Source of the DNA: Lepiota brunneoincarnata
Taxonomy: Eukaryota; Basidiomycota; Agaricomycetes; Agaricales; Agaricaceae
Assembly: GCA_023014365.1 (NCBI GenBank)
Contig: JAEBUN010000015.1
Coordinates: 62,001-126,000, forward strand
Length of the DNA stretch: 64,000 nucleotides
Direction of reading: 5' to 3'
Shown here in pieces: positions 1 through 11,290 of the stretch. Within the stretch, counting starts at the first letter, position 1, and each line of letters begins with the position of its first letter. Under the pieces are notes generated by a model. The model was not told the origin of the DNA, did no database searches, and saw only the letters and a list, made by a program, of their open reading frames with translations. Both the position numbers and the translations under genes were made by a program.

Positions 1-1967
1 GGGACCTGGACACTAATTGCGTCCTGCTCTGCAGATCTTACGAGGTGGTCCATGACACCTTTACTTGGTTTGTGCTTGTCATGGAGCACAACAAGTCTGA
101 GCTCTTCCATTTCTCACAGGATCATTCCAGTGAGAATCCCCCAGTGGACTTGGGGTTTCCCCTGTTCACTGGTGTCACCCCCCTTTGGCCCAAGACCTAT
201 TGGAGGTACTTGGGTTTCTATTTTGATCATGCCCTCACATTTAAGGAGCACATTTGCTTCTACTCTACCAAGGCTGTCTCTACAGTCAGGGTCATGGGGA
301 TGCTTGGTAACTCTGTCCAGGGGCTTCTGCCTGATCAGAAGCACCTTCTTTATCAGTCATGCGTGGTTCCTATAGCCACGTACGGCTTTCACTTGTGGTA
401 TTACCAGGGCGCTAGGTGTAAGGGCGTGCTGGACCACCTCCACTGGATGCAGTGTTGGGCTGCACTCTGGATTACCGGTGCCTTCAGGATGTCACCCAAT
501 GGGGGGGTCGGGGCCATTGTGGGCCTGATCCCCATTCATCTCCATCTCCAGAAGCTCTGTGATCATGCCAAGTTGCGGTACACCACGCTTGCTCTGGGCC
601 ATCCTGTTTGTGCCCTCCTTGGCTGGGGCTACAGCAGCGATCTCCAGTCTCATGTCTGGTCCATAGCCAGGCTCCCTCCCCACAAGTTGATCAAGGTGAA
701 GGGGCCTGTTGTTGACGCTAACCAGCATCTTGCTGCTCTCACCGGGCCTTTCGATGCCATTGCGCCAGAGGCTTGGCCAGGGCATCGCCTCTTGGATGTG
801 TATCCGGGGAGGGTCCACTTCCATTTGTATGACCGGGGGGTGGAGGGTGCCCTTATGGCCCACGTTGCAGCTCTTGACTGGGTTCTTGCCTGGGCGCAGG
901 CTGATCCAGGGGTTTTGGTGGCGGTGATGGACACGAGTCTGCCGCCCTGCCAGGTCCACCAGGCAGTTTCAGCCACCCAGGTTTTCCAGGGGCTGGACTG
1001 TGTCCATGTCATCTGGCTTCCAGGGGGAAAGGTTATGGCTTCCGAGGCTGAACTTTTCGCCATCTGGCTGGCAGTGTCCAAGGCAGTTAGTGTCAAGGGC
1101 ACCACTGGTCTTATCTTGTACACCGACTCAATGGCCTCGGCCAGGCAGGTGGTGGACCCATCAGTGCACTCCACCCAGGGTCATTCCTTGGTGGTCTGCC
1201 ACCTTCTTGCTGGATGGTTGGCCAGAGGTCTGGCCCACTTGGTCCATTTCTGGGATGTCCCTTCGCATGCGAAGTGGCCTTTCCACACTCAGGTGCACAA
1301 TTTCACACAGTTGTTGCCTCCTGTTGGGGTAGGGGCTCATCCCTGGGCCTTACTTGACTACCTCCGCAAGGAGGAAGTACATTTGTGTCAGGACTGCTGG
1401 ATCGATTTGTTCCAGGATCCTGACCATCGCGGGCATGGTTTCCTCCAGCTCGCCAGGGACGATAATCGTCCCCTGCGGCCCACGTATCTCTGCGGTGGGG
1501 CCTGGATCCCGCATGCTCACTCGGTATTGGTGATGGCCTGGATGGTGCATGCTATACTTAACCATGTACCGATAGGGAGCTATCGGAGGTGCTTTTTCCC
1601 ACAGGAGGACTTTTCCTGTCACTGCAGGTTTTGGGAGGAGACCTGTGAGCATGTGTTCCAGAGCTGCCCTAGGCACTCCATGGCTGGGGTCCCAGCTACA
1701 ATCAAGGCCCTCATTGCTTTCCTCAAGGCATCACCAACGGCGTTCATGTTCGCTGAGAGGGCTGGGCCCCCCCTGGGGGGTATTGGCTAGTAGCTCTGCC
1801 TGGCGCCAGTTGGGTCCGGGCCAGGGTGTTGGTTATTCCCCTGCCGCCTTCGGGTGGCATGTAGGGATTTACGTGGGAATTGACCCCTAGCCCCTGGTAA
1901 GGGGGGGACCTTGCCCAGGTTGGGTTCTCACGCCATGTGCTGGGTGGCAGCTGTCCTCCTGCCTCCA
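1..1967 (+). mobile_element. LINE family A, copy a (5' part outside window)
   Basis: This is the 3' part of a Tad-like non-LTR retrotransposon. It holds the end of ORF2 and most of the 3' UTR. It stops abruptly at the poly-T of copy b, before reaching its own poly(A). The 3' UTR matches the other family A copies up to the phrase CTGCCTCCATTT. The missing distal UTR does not reappear beyond copy b at 4371, where a different copy's 5' UTR begins. The right edge is therefore a rearrangement rather than a clean nested insertion. Confidence 0.85.
3..1790 (+). pseudogene. LINE A ORF2 C-terminal fragment: RT end, RNase H, zinc knuckle
   Basis: An open frame of about 595 codons runs in from the window edge. 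It begins just after the RT catalytic box, in the thumb region. It continues into an RNase H domain: D in VAVMDTS, E in SEAELFAI, D in LYTDSMAS, and the terminal PSHAKWPFHTQVH. It ends with the Cys/His segment CHCRFWEETCEHVFQSC that is typical of ORF2 C-termini. The RNase H would remove RNA from the cDNA hybrid during target-primed reverse transcription. No internal stop occurs in this piece, but the N-terminal EN and RT parts are outside the window, so function cannot be judged. Confidence 0.85.
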
Positions 1968-4370
1968 TTTTTTTTTTTTTTTAAATCTCCAATTTATTAC
2001 ATGGGCCATGTAGGGAGGCCGTGTGCAGCAACGTACTACAGTACAAATGACCGAGCCATACACTACAGGGTATCTGTACATACAATGCGTGACCACGGAT
2101 GTGGGCATGCATTTCCCCATGCCCAGGACAAAGCTGCCCTGAGCGAACAGAGGTGGGAAGATGACTGCTGCCCAGCACGTGGTGTGGGAACCAAACCAGG
2201 GCAAGGTCCCCCCCCTTGCTGGGGGTTAGGGGTCAATTCCCATGTAAATTCCTACACGCCACCTGAAGGTGGTGGGGGAATAACCAAAGCCCTGGCCTGG
2301 ACCCAACCGGGCACCAGGCAGAGCCACTAGCCGATACCCCCCAGAGGGGACCAAGCCCTCTCAGCGAACGCAAATGCGGTTGGCGACGTCTCGAGGAAAG
2401 CAATGAGGGCCTCAACCATAGCCAGGACCCCTGCCATGGAGTGCCTAGGGCAATTCTGGAACACATGCTCACAGGTCTCCTCCCAAAACCCGCAGCAGCA
2501 GGAATAATCTTCCTGTGGGAAAAAGCACCTCCAATAGCTCCCTATCGGCATGTGATTAAGAATAGCATGCATCATCCAGGCCATTACTGACACCGAGTGA
2601 GCGTGTGGAATCCAGGCCCCACCATGGAGATATGTGGGCCACAGGGGACAGTCATCATCCCTGGTGAGCTGGAGGAACCCATGCCTGTGATGGTCAGGAT
2701 CCTGGAATGAATCGATCCAGCGGTCCTGACATGAACATACTTCCTCCTTACGGAGGTAGTTGAGTGAGGCCCGGGGATGAGCCCCTACCCCAATGGGAGG
2801 CAACGACCTAGCAAAGTTGTGCACCTGAGTATGAAAAGGCTACTTTGCATGCGAAGGGACCTCCCAGACATAAACCGAGCAGGCCAGATCTCCGGCAAAC
2901 CACCCGGTGAGAAGGCGACAGACCGCCAAGGAATGACCCTGGGCAGAGTGCACCGATGGGTCCACTGCCCGCCTGGCCGAAGCCATCAAGTCAGTGAACA
3001 AGACAAGACCAGTGGCACCCTTGACAGTAACTGCCTTGGACACCACCAGCCGGATGGCAAAAAGTTCGGCCTCTGGAGCTGTAACCTTGCCCCCCAGAAG
3101 CCGGACTGCATGGATGCAGTCCAGCCCCTGGAAAACCTGGGCAGCCGAAACCGCCTGGTGGACCCAGCAAGGTGGCAGACTCATGTCCATCACTGCCACC
3201 AGAACCCCCAGATCAGCCTGCACCTGGGCAAGAACCCAGTCAAGAGCCACAACATGGGCCGTAAGGGTGTCCTCTGCCCCCCAGTCATATGAGTGGAAGT
3301 GGACCCTCCCCGGGTACACATCCAAGAGACGACACCCCAGCCAAGCCTCCAGCACAACGGCATCAAAAGGCCTGGCAAGGGCAGCAAGACACTGGTTAGC
3401 TTCAACAACAGGCCCCTTCACCTTGATCAGCTTGTGGGGAGGGAGCCTGGCTATGGACCGGACATGAGACCGGAGATCACTGCTGTAACCCCCAGCCAAG
3501 GAGGGCACGAATGGGGTGGTCCGGTGCAAGTGTGGCATACCACAACTCAGCATGATCACAAAGCTTCTGGAGATGAAGATGGATGGGGATCAGGCCCGCA
3601 ATGGCCCCAATCCCCCCATCAGGTGACGTCCTAAAGGCGCCGGTAATCCAGAGTGCAGCCTGACACTGCATCCGGTGGAGATGGTCCAGTGTGCCCTTAC
3701 ACCTAGCACCCCAGTAATACCACAAGCGAAAGCCATACGTGGCTATAGGAACCATGCATGACTGATAAAGAAGGTGCTTCTGATCAGGCAGAAGCCCCTG
3801 GATGGAATTACCAAGCATTCCCATAGCCTTAAACGTCAAGACAGCCTTGGTAGAGTAGAAGTGGACGTGCTCCTTGAATGTAAGGGCATGATCAAAATAG
3901 AAACCCAAGTACCTCCAATAGGTCTTGGGCCAAAGGGGGGTAGTGCCAGTGAACAGGGGAAACCCCAAGTCCACTGGGGGATTTTCACTAGAGTGGTCCC
4001 ATGAGAAATGGAAGAGCTTGGACTTGTCATGCTCCATGACAAGTGCAAACCAAGTAAAGGTGTCATGGACCACCTTGTAAGATCTGTGGAGCAGGATGCA
4101 ATTAGCATCCAGGTTCCAGGCCTGTGCCACGATGGTGCCATTGTTGACATAAGACAGGAGCAGGAGGCCTGGTCGAGGGAGCCCCTGCTCAATAATATAC
4201 ATGGCCAGAGCCAGATAGAGGCTGGACAGGACGGGTGAGAGGACAGACCCCTGGCCCACCCCCACCTCCGCCCAGAACAGTTCAGACAGGAAGGAATTCC
4301 AGGCATAGCTGGTAAACCTCCCCGTGAGATACGAAGCGAAGAACTTGCCAATGCAAGGGGAGAGCCCCTG
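1968..4370 (-). mobile_element. LINE family A, copy b (5'-truncated)
   Basis: It starts with a poly-T (1968-1982) followed by the family A 3' end AAATCTCCAATTTATT. It continues through the 3' UTR and ORF2 and is truncated in the RT domain at about 4370, where the 5' UTR of copy c begins without a spacer. Flanks are CTGCCTCCAT on the left and CATCCCTTCTTGG on the right. They are not duplicates, so no target-site duplication survives. Confidence 0.85.
2327..4370 (-). pseudogene. LINE A ORF2 fragment (RT, RNase H, zinc knuckle), broken
   Basis: It encodes RT from the GQGSVLSPVL region through the RNase H and the CCGFWEETCEHVFQNC knuckle. An in-frame TAG at 2840-2842 sits where other copies have Trp (SHAKWPF). 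An extra C in the run near 3488-3493 shifts the frame. The RT catalytic box reads SYVNNGT instead of SYVDDGT, so both metal-binding Asp residues are lost, as expected from G-to-A changes. This copy is dead. Confidence 0.85.
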
Positions 4371-4488
4371 CATCCCTTCTTGGAAGTCAACCACCACCAA
4401 CTTGCTTGCACAGCCACAAGCCTACCCCTTCATCGTCCTATACAACAAGCTCTAGTGGTCTGATCCTCGATCTTAACTTCCTACGCGC

Positions 4489-5499
4489 ATGCCTCCTAGG
4501 TCTACTTGCTCTTCTCAGGGAGCGGGGGCTTCTCCGCCGGCGGATCCTTTGTCACCGGACCCCCTCACTATGGCTATCGTTTGCACTCAGGACACCCCCC
4601 CCGGCTCCTCTTGACCTGGCTACAGCTCTGCCTCGCAGGCTGCTGCCCCTGCTCCAGCTGCTGATGCCCCCAAAAGGCCTCATGAGTCCACCATCTACCC
4701 GGATGATGCCCTGGTGACTCCCCATCCCAAGCGCACCCGTATGCCTGAGCTGTCCACCTCTTTCAGGCAGGACCTCGACCTCAAATTGGTCTCCAGTTCA
4801 GCCAGGATGGCGATCGACACTCCTGGCCCTGAGCTGTCCCCTGGCCCCACAAACCTTCCTCGGTCAAAGAGCTACCTCAAGCTCCTTGACACGCCTATGT
4901 TCCGGGGCAGCCAGCCCTGGCTCACGCCCAACAGGGGTGTCGAGGCCATGCAGCGCTCTGTATGGTCTGAGTATTTCGTGCTGGCCACCAGGCCACGCAT
5001 CGTCAAGAACTCGAGGGCTGCTGACACAGCCACCATGTTCTTTGAGATATGGGACTCTCAACAGGGTTCCAACATGAAGACAGTCTTGCGACACATCATC
5101 ACTATCGACGGCACACCGTGCAGGATTATCCCTGCTAAGGCCAACCTGGGTGTTCCCCTCTGCCAGTACTGCTGGAAGTGGGGTCACCCCTCTCTAGCCT
5201 GCTGACGCAAGGCTATCCGCTGCTCTCATTGCGGCAGCCCGCACTCCCTGACTAACCATCGGGCATTTGTGTCATGTTGCAAGGGGCAGCCCAACCACAG
5301 GCCACCCATTGCCCCCACCCCCGCTGACTGTCCCTGCCCTCACGCACCCGTATGCATGAACTGCGGTGGCGCTCATGCTGCATTGGCTTTGGCCTGCCCA
5401 TTCTGGGCTCACCGCTTTGACCGGGAGTGGATTGAGTGCCGGTACGATTCTCCGGTAAGGGTCTATTCCCCACTGTGTCAACCCCGCTTACCCCAATGA
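4489..5499 (+). pseudogene. LINE A ORF1 (gag-like, zinc knuckles), deleted and broken
   Basis: ATG 4489 opens MPPRSTCSSQGAGA, matching the start of ORF1 in copy f. One frame runs to TGA 5497-5499 but has TGA at 4612-4614 and 5203-5205. About 400 codons present in copy f are missing around 4855. The C-terminus has a CCHC knuckle (C-x2-C-x4-H-x4-C, at CQYCWKWGHPSLAC) and two further Cys/His clusters (CSHCGSPH and CMNCGGAH). ORF1 proteins of this type bind LINE RNA in the RNP. The ORF1 stop overlaps the ORF2 start in ATGA. Confidence 0.8.
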
Positions 5500-8400
5500 A
5501 TAGGGACCATCAGGAACCTAGGAGATTGAGGAGAGCGTGCCACGTCTGGTCGCAGAATGTATTCTGTAGTTACATTCTTGTCGACTCTTTACTCAAATAA
5601 TTCAAAGATGTTGTGGATATGTTCCTACTGCAGGAGCCACCCTGGCACTCCATCCACCACGTTCTGTCTTCCTCTGACCCTGATGGGGATGAGGTTGTCG
5701 GGGTGCCTAAGCATCCGGAGTGGCTGTGTTTGTTCCACCCTCCTTCTTCCCCAGATCAGCCTCCTCGGGTTATGGCATATGTACATAACCGGATGATGTG
5801 GCTCTGTCCATTGCTTTGACGTGATGTCATCGATCACTGTGACATCATGGCCATCTCCATGTTCCTGCATGGGGAGGCTGTGTACTTTCTCAATGTCTAC
5901 TCGGACGACAGGCAGTCAGGCATTCGCTATCTGGCGGATGCCGCTGACTCTCTCCTGCAGTGCACCCTCATGTTGGGGGACTTTAACTGCCGTTCGCCGC
6001 AGTGGGACCTGTGGGCTCCCCACAATCCTGCTGCTACCGCCGCCCTGCTGGAAATGGCAGACTCACTGGGCCTGGACCTCTCGCTCACTGAGAACCCGGG
6101 CCCCATGCACTTCCCCTTTGAGGAGGGGCTTGCTTCTACCGTGATCAACCTTGTGTTTGCAAGGGCAGCTGCTGGCCATCTGCCGCTTCCCACATGGTGT
6201 CCTGATCTGCGGGGTCAATCTGACCATTGCCCCCTTCGGATCACTGTCCCTCTGGAAGCCTTCGAGGAGGCTGTGCCCAGGTGCTTGCTGAAGCGGGGCT
6301 CGGATGAGGAGGCCAAGTTCCTAGCTGAGGTCTCGACGGGGCTTGTGGGCCTGGATTACCCAGACCTGGGCTCATCTGACAGGATCAATGAGGTGGCTCT
6401 GGCTATCTCTGCGGTCTTCTCTGAGGTGTGGCTTACCCACTCCAAGGAGATCTGCGTTGTCTCACGGTCTAAACCATGGTGGAATGACGAGTGCTTGCGC
6501 ACTTACGCGGTGTATTCTCGGTCTCAGGACCGGGAGGATGCCCGCACGTTTAAGCGGACCTGGAAGGCTGCCAAACACAAGTTCTTTGATGAGTGCATCG
6601 AGGAGGTTGCTTCTACCAACAAGCGCCCCTGGGACCTGATGGATTGGGTCAGGGCACACAAGTTACCCCCCTGTGAGGTGATCCGCTATTGGGATCGCCC
6701 CTGCAACACTCTCAGGGAGCTCTGGGAGGGGCTCCACGGCTCTTACAACGCCGCTAACGACTACCCGGTTGATGTCAGGGTTCTTGATCAGATCGATCCG
6801 CTCCTACCATGGGAGTGGCTGGTCTTTTCCAACTTGGAGATGCATGAGGCCTTGCGCACATGCTCCTCTTTGTCGTTGCCCAGTCCGGACCACGTCATGT
6901 GGACGTACCTCAAGTCTATTCTGGCGGGCCCGACGGTTACCCATTTGGTCTGTCGGATTGCTGATGCCTGCATGGAGTGCGGGCATTGGCCTCGTCACTT
7001 TAAGGAGAGCATGTCGGTTATCATACCAAAGCCTGGCAAGCCCTCCTATGCTACTCCGAAGGCATTCAGACCGATCATCCTTCTCAACACTCTTGGTAAA
7101 CTTATCGAGAAAATAATCTTGCGCCGCTTGCAGTTCGAGGCTGTCAAGTTTGGCGTGTTTCATCCAAACCAGTTCGGAGGTGTGATCCAGCGGTCCACTG
7201 AAGATGCTGGTGCCTACCTCATGCACCTTGTCCATGCTGGGTGGGCCTGCAGGTTGAAGACAAGTGTTCTCGCCTTCAACATTGCACAGTTCTTCCCATC
7301 CCTGAACCATGGGATGCTTCTCGCAGTTCTGGCTTGGCAGGGGTTCTCCCCTTGTGTGGGCTGGTTCTTTGCTTCTTATCTCACAGGGAGGTTCACCAGC
7401 TACACCTGGAACTCCTTTCTGTCTGAACTGTTCCGGGTGGAGGTGGGGGTGGACCAGGGGTCCGCCCTCTCACCCATCCTGTCTGGCCTTTACCTGGCTC
7501 CCACCATGTATATTATCGAGCGGGGGCTCCCTCAGCCAGGCCTCTCGCTCCTGTCTTATGTTGACAATGGTACCATCGTGGTGCAGGCCTGGGACCTGGA
7601 CACTAACTGCGTCCTGCTCCACAGATCTTACGAGGTTGTCCATGACACCTTCACTCGGTTCACACTTGTTGTGGAGCACGATAAGTCCAAGCTCTTCCAT
7701 TTCTCATGGGATCGTTCCAGTGAGAATCCCCCAGTGGACTTGGGGTTTCCCCCATTCACTGGTGCCACCCCTCTTCAGCCCAAGACCTATTGGAGGTACC
7801 TGGGTTTCTATTTCAATTGTGCCCTTATGTTTAAGGAGCATGTTTGTTTCTACTCTACTAAGGCTATTTCCACGGTCAAGGCCATGGGGATGCTTGGTAA
7901 CTCTGTCCGGGGGCTTCTGCCAGACCAGAAGTGCCTTCTTTATCGGTCGTGCGTGGTTCCCATTGCTATGTATGGCTTCCGCTTGTGGTATTACCGGGGC
8001 ACCAGGTGTAAGGGTGCTTTGGACCACCTCTGCCGGATGCAGCGTTGGGCTGCACTCTGGATTACCGGCGCCTTTAGGACATCACCCGATGGGGGGGTTG
8101 GGGCCATTGCGGGCCTGATCCCCATTCATCTTCATCTCCAGAAGCTTTGTGATTGTGCCGAGTTGCGGTATGCCACACTTCCGCCAGGCCATCCCATTCG
8201 TGCCCTCCTTGGCTGGGGCTACAGCGGAAATCTCCGGTCTCACGTCTGGTCTATAGCCAGACTCCCTCCCTGTCAGTTGATCAAGGTGAGGGGGCCTGTT
8301 GTTGACGCTAACCAGTGTCTTGCCGCCCTCGCTGGGCCTTTCAACACTGTTGCGCCAGAAGCCTGGCCAGGGCGCTGCCTCTTGGATGTGTACCCGGGCA

Positions 8401-9461
8401 GGGTCCACTTCTACTCATACGACTGAGGGGCAGAGGATGCCCTTATGGCCCATGTCATGGCTCTCGACCGGGTTCTTGCCTGGGCACAGGCCAATCCGGG
8501 GGTTCTGGTGGCAGCGACAGACACAAGTCTGCCGCCCTGCTGGGCCCACCAGGTGGTTTCGGCTGCCCAAATTTTCCAGGGGCTGGACTGCATCCACACG
8601 GTCCAGCTTCCGGGGGGGAAGGTCACAGCTCCCAAGGCCAAGCTTTTCGCCATCTGGCTGGCAGTGTCCAAGGCAGTTGCTGTCAAGGGCGCCACTGGCC
8701 TTGTCCTGTTCACCGACTCAATGGCCTCGGCCAGGCAGGCAGTGGACCCATTGGTGCACTCCGCCCAGGATCACTCCTTGGTGGTCTGCCGCCTTCTTGC
8801 CAGGTGGTTTGCCGGGGGTCCAGCCCGCTCAGTTTACTTCTGGGAGGTCCCTTCACATGCGAGGTGGCCTTTCCATACTCAGGTGCATGACTTTGCACAG
8901 TCATTGCCTCCCATTGGGGTAAGGGCACGTCCCCGGGCCTTGCTTGACTACCTCCGTAAGGAGGAAGTATGTTCTTGTCAGGACCGCTGGATCAATTTGT
9001 TCCAGGATCCTGACCATCGCAGGCATGGTTTCCTCCAGCTTGCCAGGGACGACGACCGTCCCCTGTGGCCCATGTACCTCCACGGTGGGGCCTGGATCCC
9101 GCACACTCATTCAGTGTCTTTGATGGCCTGGATGATGCATGCTATTCTTAACCACGTGCTGATAGGGAGCTATCGGAGGCGCTTTTTCCCACAGGAAGAC
9201 TATTCCTGTCGCTGCGGGTTTCGGGAGGAGACTCATGAGCACATGTTCCAGAGTTGCCCTAGGCACTCCATGATGGGGGTCCCGGCTATGGTCAAGGCTC
9301 TCATTGCTTTCCTTGAGGTGTCCCCAACCGCGTTTGTGTTTGCTGAGAGGGCCAGGCCCCCCCAGGGGGTATCAGCTAGTAGCTCTGCCTGGCACCCAGT
9401 TGGGTCCGGGCCGGGGTGTTGGTTATTCCCCTGCCACCTTTGGATGGTGTGTAGGGATTGA
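5496..9461 (+). pseudogene. LINE A ORF2 polyprotein: endonuclease, RT, RNase H, zinc knuckle
   Basis: ATG 5496 opens a single frame of about 1,300 codons with stops at 5598 (TAA), 5817 (TGA) and 8424 (TGA). The order of domains is as follows. The AP-like endonuclease has SQN, LLQEP, GDFN and QSDHC. The RT has FRPIILLNTLGK, LAFNIAQFFPSLNH, DQGSALSP and SYVDNGT, the last with Asp changed to Asn in the catalytic box. The RNase H has the TDSMAS and PSHARWPFH signatures. The zinc knuckle is CRCGFREETHEHMFQSC. A small deletion near 9358 removes the usual stop and extends the frame to 9461. The product would nick target DNA and prime reverse transcription there; this copy is inactive. Confidence 0.85.
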
Positions 9462-9566
9462 CGTGGGAATTGACCCCTAACCCCCATTAGGGGGGGGACC
9501 TCACCCCGGTTTGGTTTCTGTACCATGCACTGGCCTCCCTATGCGGCCCGCATAATAAATTGGAGA

Positions 9567-9598
<32 letters not shown>

Positions 9599-9601
<3 letters not shown>

Positions 9602-9823
9602 ACAGCATGAGAGCTGCCCTGGAGTTTGGGTGATCCCTACTAATGTCCTGCACCTGGCTAAGCTTTACTCACTTGGAATACAGGAGGGGGGTGGCCTGTC
9701 CTCTCGGTCGGCTTGTTTTCACAGCTATGCCCCCTCTTACCGTCCCCTATCCTCTCGGTCCCTTGCAGGCATGCCCTTGTTTTCAAGCTGGAGACTCCCT
9801 ACTCATGAGGGGGTATTTGGGGG
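9599..9823 (+). repeat. 225-bp SINE-like fragment (S2), CpG-decayed copy
   Basis: This 225-bp block matches the reverse complement of 58951-59175 over its whole length with no indel. Almost every difference is C/T or G/A, usually where the other copy has CpG. In the other copy the same unit is preceded on its strand by pol III-like A and B boxes, so it may be the body of a SINE. It abuts the poly(A) of LINE copy c on the left and Copia sequence on the right. Confidence 0.65.
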
Positions 9824-9883
9824 CTTGAGGGAGTTACCATTGCTTCCCAGCTCACTTCTGCAGCCTCTATCTCTCTCCCTCTT

Positions 9884-11285
9884 GACTTGTCACTCTGGCA
9901 CAGAAGGCTCATCCACCAGAACTATGCTGATGTGAAGAAGATGATCTCCCAGCAATTGGTGACTGGTCTCACTCTCACCTCTCAGACACCTCCTGATCCT
10001 GTTTGTGAACCTTGCTTGGCTAGCAAGATGCATGCTCCCTCATTTCCTCCCTCGACCAATCATACACACGCACTACTTGATCTCGTGCACTCAGATCTTC
10101 ATGGACCACTCCCTGTACCTACCAATCAAGGTTACAAGTACTGGATCACATTCATTGATGACTCAACATGATTCTAAGCAGCTTACTTCCTAAAGAAGAA
10201 ATCAGAGGCATTTGATGCATTTCACACTTTCAAGTCTTGGGCAGAAAACCAGCTCTCCTGCAAGATTCGTGCACTTCAGGACGATAAAGGGGGTGAATAC
10301 ATGTCTAATGCCTTCATCAAATTCACCACTGACTGTGGGGTTGAGCAGAGACACTCTGCACGCAACTGGCCCCAACAGAATGGTTTGGCTGAACGCACTA
10401 ATCGGACGATGGGTGAACGTATCACTGCGATGCTTGCTGAAGCCCATCTCCCTCCTTCATTTTGGGGCGAGTGCCTCACTGCAATGATTCATGTCTGGAA
10501 TCGCCTCCCTACTGCTCCCCTTCCCAACACCACTCCTTATGAGGCCTTTTACAAATGTAAGCCTGATGTTGCTCACTTACGAGTCTGGGGGTGCAATCAT
10601 TGCTTTCCTCAAGGCATCGCCAACTGCATTCGCATTTGCTGAGAGGGCTGGACCCCCTCTGGGGGGTATCGGCTAGTGGCTCTGCCTGGTGCCTGGTTGG
10701 GTTCGGGCTGGGGCTTTGGTTATTCCCCTGCCGCCTTTGGGTGGCATGTAGGGATTTACATGGGAATTGACCCCTAACCCCCGGCAAGGGGGGGGACCTT
10801 GCCCCAGTTTGGTTCCCACGCCATGCGCTGGGTGGCAGTTGTCTTCCTGCCTCCGTTTGCTCGGGGCGGCTTTGTCCTGGGCATGGGGAAACGCATGCTC
10901 GCATCCACAGTCACGTGTTGTATGTACAGATACCCTGTAATGTACAGCTCAGTCATTTGTACTGTAGTATGTTGCTGCACCCAGCCTCCCTACGTGGCCC
11001 ATGTAATAAATTGGAGATTTAAAAAAAAAAAAAAAAAAGTCTGGGGGTGCACTGTGTACATTCATGTGCAGAGAGACAAGCGGATGTCACTTGGACCACA
11101 CATGCAATGGTGTGTATTTATTGGCTATCCTATTGGCTACAAAGCATGGAGGTTTTACAATCCTGTGACTAAACAAGTTGTGATCTCAGAGAGAGCTGAC
11201 TTTGACGAACAGCACTTCCCTGGACTGTCTAGTGTGCAGATAACTGCACTACGTCCACTGGCTGTCCTATCTGCTCCATCTAACT
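9884..11285 (+). pseudogene. Copia integrase region (gag_pre-integrase plus rve)
   Basis: The sequence SLWHRRLIHQNYADVKKM followed by CEPCLASKM is the HHCC zinc motif that precedes Copia integrases. The catalytic DDE residues fall in FIDDST, ALQDDKGGEY and GLAERTNRT. After the LINE insertion the frame continues YIHVQRDKR, CVFIGYPIGYKAWRF and ISERADF, the segment between integrase and RT in Copia. The part between FIDDST and AAYFLKKK has two stops (10169-10180) at positions that look like former Arg codons. There is no RT, so this is a dead fragment. Confidence 0.85.
10597..11038 (+). mobile_element. LINE family A, copy d (442 bp, 3' end only)
   Basis: This is a short 5'-truncated insertion holding the last codons of ORF2, the full family A 3' UTR and an A tract. 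The target-site duplication GTCTGGGGGTGCA flanks it exactly. It inserted into the Copia integrase frame and gives the cleanest definition of the family A 3' UTR, about 340 bp from the ORF2 stop to the tail. Confidence 0.93.
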
Positions 11286-11290
11286 TCCCC

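Larger units (their letters stand above)
4371..9598 (+). mobile_element. LINE family A, copy c (nearly full length)
   Basis: This 5.2-kb copy carries part of the 5' UTR (it matches the region preceding ORF1 in copy f), ORF1, ORF2, a shortened 3' UTR and a poly(A) tail ending at 9598. Relative to other copies, ORF1 has a large internal deletion. The 3' UTR also lacks roughly 150 bp, joining the CACTGG region directly to GCCTCCCTATGCGG. The polyadenylation-like AATAAATTGGAGAT directly precedes the A tract. Confidence 0.85.
9824..11290 (+). mobile_element. Copia-type (Ty1) retrotransposon fragment, split by LINE copy d
   Basis: Coding similarity to Copia polyprotein is seen from about 9884 to 10596 and from 11052 to 11290. 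No LTR, protease or RT is present. The gap is exactly the LINE A insertion d, flanked by a 13-bp duplication GTCTGGGGGTGCA (10583-10595 and 11039-11051). Beyond 11290 the poly-T of a SINE begins. Confidence 0.85.

Noticed and set aside
492..1174. Long minus-strand frames over LINE ORF2 regions
   Set aside because: Reverse-strand shadows created by GC-rich codon use; they recur at the same place in every family A copy and lack motifs.
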